DNA of 30,192 bases from CAZEHS01 sp964649745 (GTDB taxonomy: Bacteria > Bacillota > Clostridia > Peptostreptococcales > Acidaminobacteraceae), in the NCBI GenBank assembly GCA_964649745.1, contig CAZYQI010000038.1, positions 1 through 30,192 of the forward strand, given 5' to 3'. Each line of letters opens with the position of its first letter. The first letter of the stretch is position 1. Shown in pieces: positions 29,717 to 30,192 of the stretch. The notes below the pieces were generated by a model, which was not told the DNA's origin, did not search any database, and was given only the letters and a program-made list of their open reading frames with translations. Made by a program: the position numbers and the translations under genes.

Positions 29717-30192
29717 ATGACGAAAGACCAAATAGCAGTTGGGCAAGATGTGAAAGTGATGCTGCAAGGCAAGATGGGACGCCCGAAAGTGTACCAGGGC
29801 GTAGTCGTCAGCATGAATAAATCAATCTTCACCATCGACACCAAGGGCAAGCTTGAGAGCTTCCACTGGTCCGACATGACCACGGTTGGCCAGGGTAGAA
29901 TCACCGTAGAGTTGCTGCCGATAGGGGGGGACGCTATGCCGCGTGAATCTGTTACCAAGAAGCCAGAATCTCTTGAGGGCCGGGTACCTGCCACCATCAA
30001 CCCGGAATTTGAAAAAGCTGTCCAGGAGATGGTGTCTCCCGCATCGGATCCGGACGATGAACCGATACCGTACCAGGTTGTACGAAAGCCTGAGCTGGAC
30101 CAATGCTGGCAAGCTGCAGCGGAGGCAGGATGGAAGCAGACCGAGACCCGCGAGGTATACGCCCCTGAAAGCATCACTGACGCCCTTGCTGA
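29717..30192 (+). CDS. Hypothetical phage protein, runs off the right edge
   Basis: Open frame with no stop to the window end, 158 codons so far. The start at 29717 (MTKDQIAVGQDVKVMLQGKM) lies seven bases after GGAGGG; the ATG at 29711 is too close to it. The first 60 residues look like a small beta-barrel (KVYQGVVVSMNKSIFTIDTK, LESFHWSDMTTVGQG). An acidic linker (SPASDPDDEPIP) precedes a helical part (CWQAAAEAGWKQTETREVYA). The end is not seen, so no family is assigned. Confidence 0.6.
   Translation, partial: MTKDQIAVGQDVKVMLQGKMGRPKVYQGVVVSMNKSIFTIDTKGKLESFHWSDMTTVGQGRITVELLPIGGDAMPRESVTKKPESLEGRVPATINPEFEKAVQEMVSPASDPDDEPIPYQVVRKPELDQCWQAAAEAGWKQTETREVYAPESITDALA

Larger units (their letters stand above)
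13560..30192. mobile_element. Prophage, left part (lysogeny, early regulation and replication modules)
   Basis: Contiguous phage genes: serine recombinase, membrane/coiled-coil protein, self-cleaving repressor, Cro-like protein, Rha and ORF6N-Rha regulators, several small unknown genes, nuclease, single-strand-binding protein, DNA polymerase A, VapE primase-helicase, VRR-NUC and SNF2 helicase. The left boundary is estimated; the element continues beyond the right edge, so capsid, packaging and lysis genes are not seen. The genes look intact, so the prophage may be functional. Confidence 0.9.

Overview
The window looks like a low-to-mid GC Firmicute, probably a clostridial-type (Peptococcaceae-like) chromosome. 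Evidence: AGGAGG-type ribosome binding sites, frequent GTG/TTG starts, Firmicutes-style Dpp transporter genes, and a phage replication module typical of clostridial temperate phages. I cannot name the species.

Chromosomal part (1-13.5 kb). At the left edge, on the minus strand, lie a class I methyltransferase whose 3' end looks broken and a 53-residue membrane protein. A PucR-type regulator (minus, 960-2579) is then transcribed divergently from a nine-gene plus-strand operon. The operon order is substrate-binding lipoprotein, permeases DppB and DppC, an M20D amidohydrolase, ATPases DppD and DppF, a second M20 (ArgE/DapE type) hydrolase, a DUF1177 protein, an AroM-family protein and an M29-like metallopeptidase. 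Most junctions overlap or are only a few bases apart. Together they read as an import-and-degrade pathway for a peptide, N-acyl amino acid or similar amide. The hydrolases cut amide bonds, and the AroM protein carries a two-cysteine racemase-like signature. The substrate is unknown.

Prophage (about 13.6 kb to beyond the right edge). A large serine recombinase points left next to the host operon. Upstream of it in the same direction are a small membrane/coiled-coil protein and a LexA/CI-like self-cleaving repressor, which form a lysogeny operon. Facing right are a Cro-like regulator, a Rha protein, an ORF6N-Rha antirepressor and several small unknown genes. The repressor/Cro intergenic region holds two back-to-back sigma-70 promoters overlapped by copies of a dyad operator related to ACTTGCAT-N3-ATGCAAGT. 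A perfect copy lies just after cro.

Replication module (21.1-29.7 kb, visibly more GC-rich). In order: a Pro-rich protein, a DUF2800 RecB/Cas4-like nuclease, a DUF2815 single-strand-binding protein, a family A DNA polymerase, a VapE-type primase-helicase, an iteron-like AT-rich intergenic region (candidate replication origin), a VRR-NUC nuclease and an SNF2-type helicase. A partial gene runs off the right end. Packaging, structural and lysis genes and the right attachment site are not in the window.

The signals I consider most worth checking are: the transporter/M20/DUF1177/AroM/M29 cassette; the phage switch with its operators; the iteron cluster at 27803-27957; a pair of matching leftward terminators (17554-17588, 20243-20275) inside a rightward operon; and a convergent antisense gene at 19189-19458.
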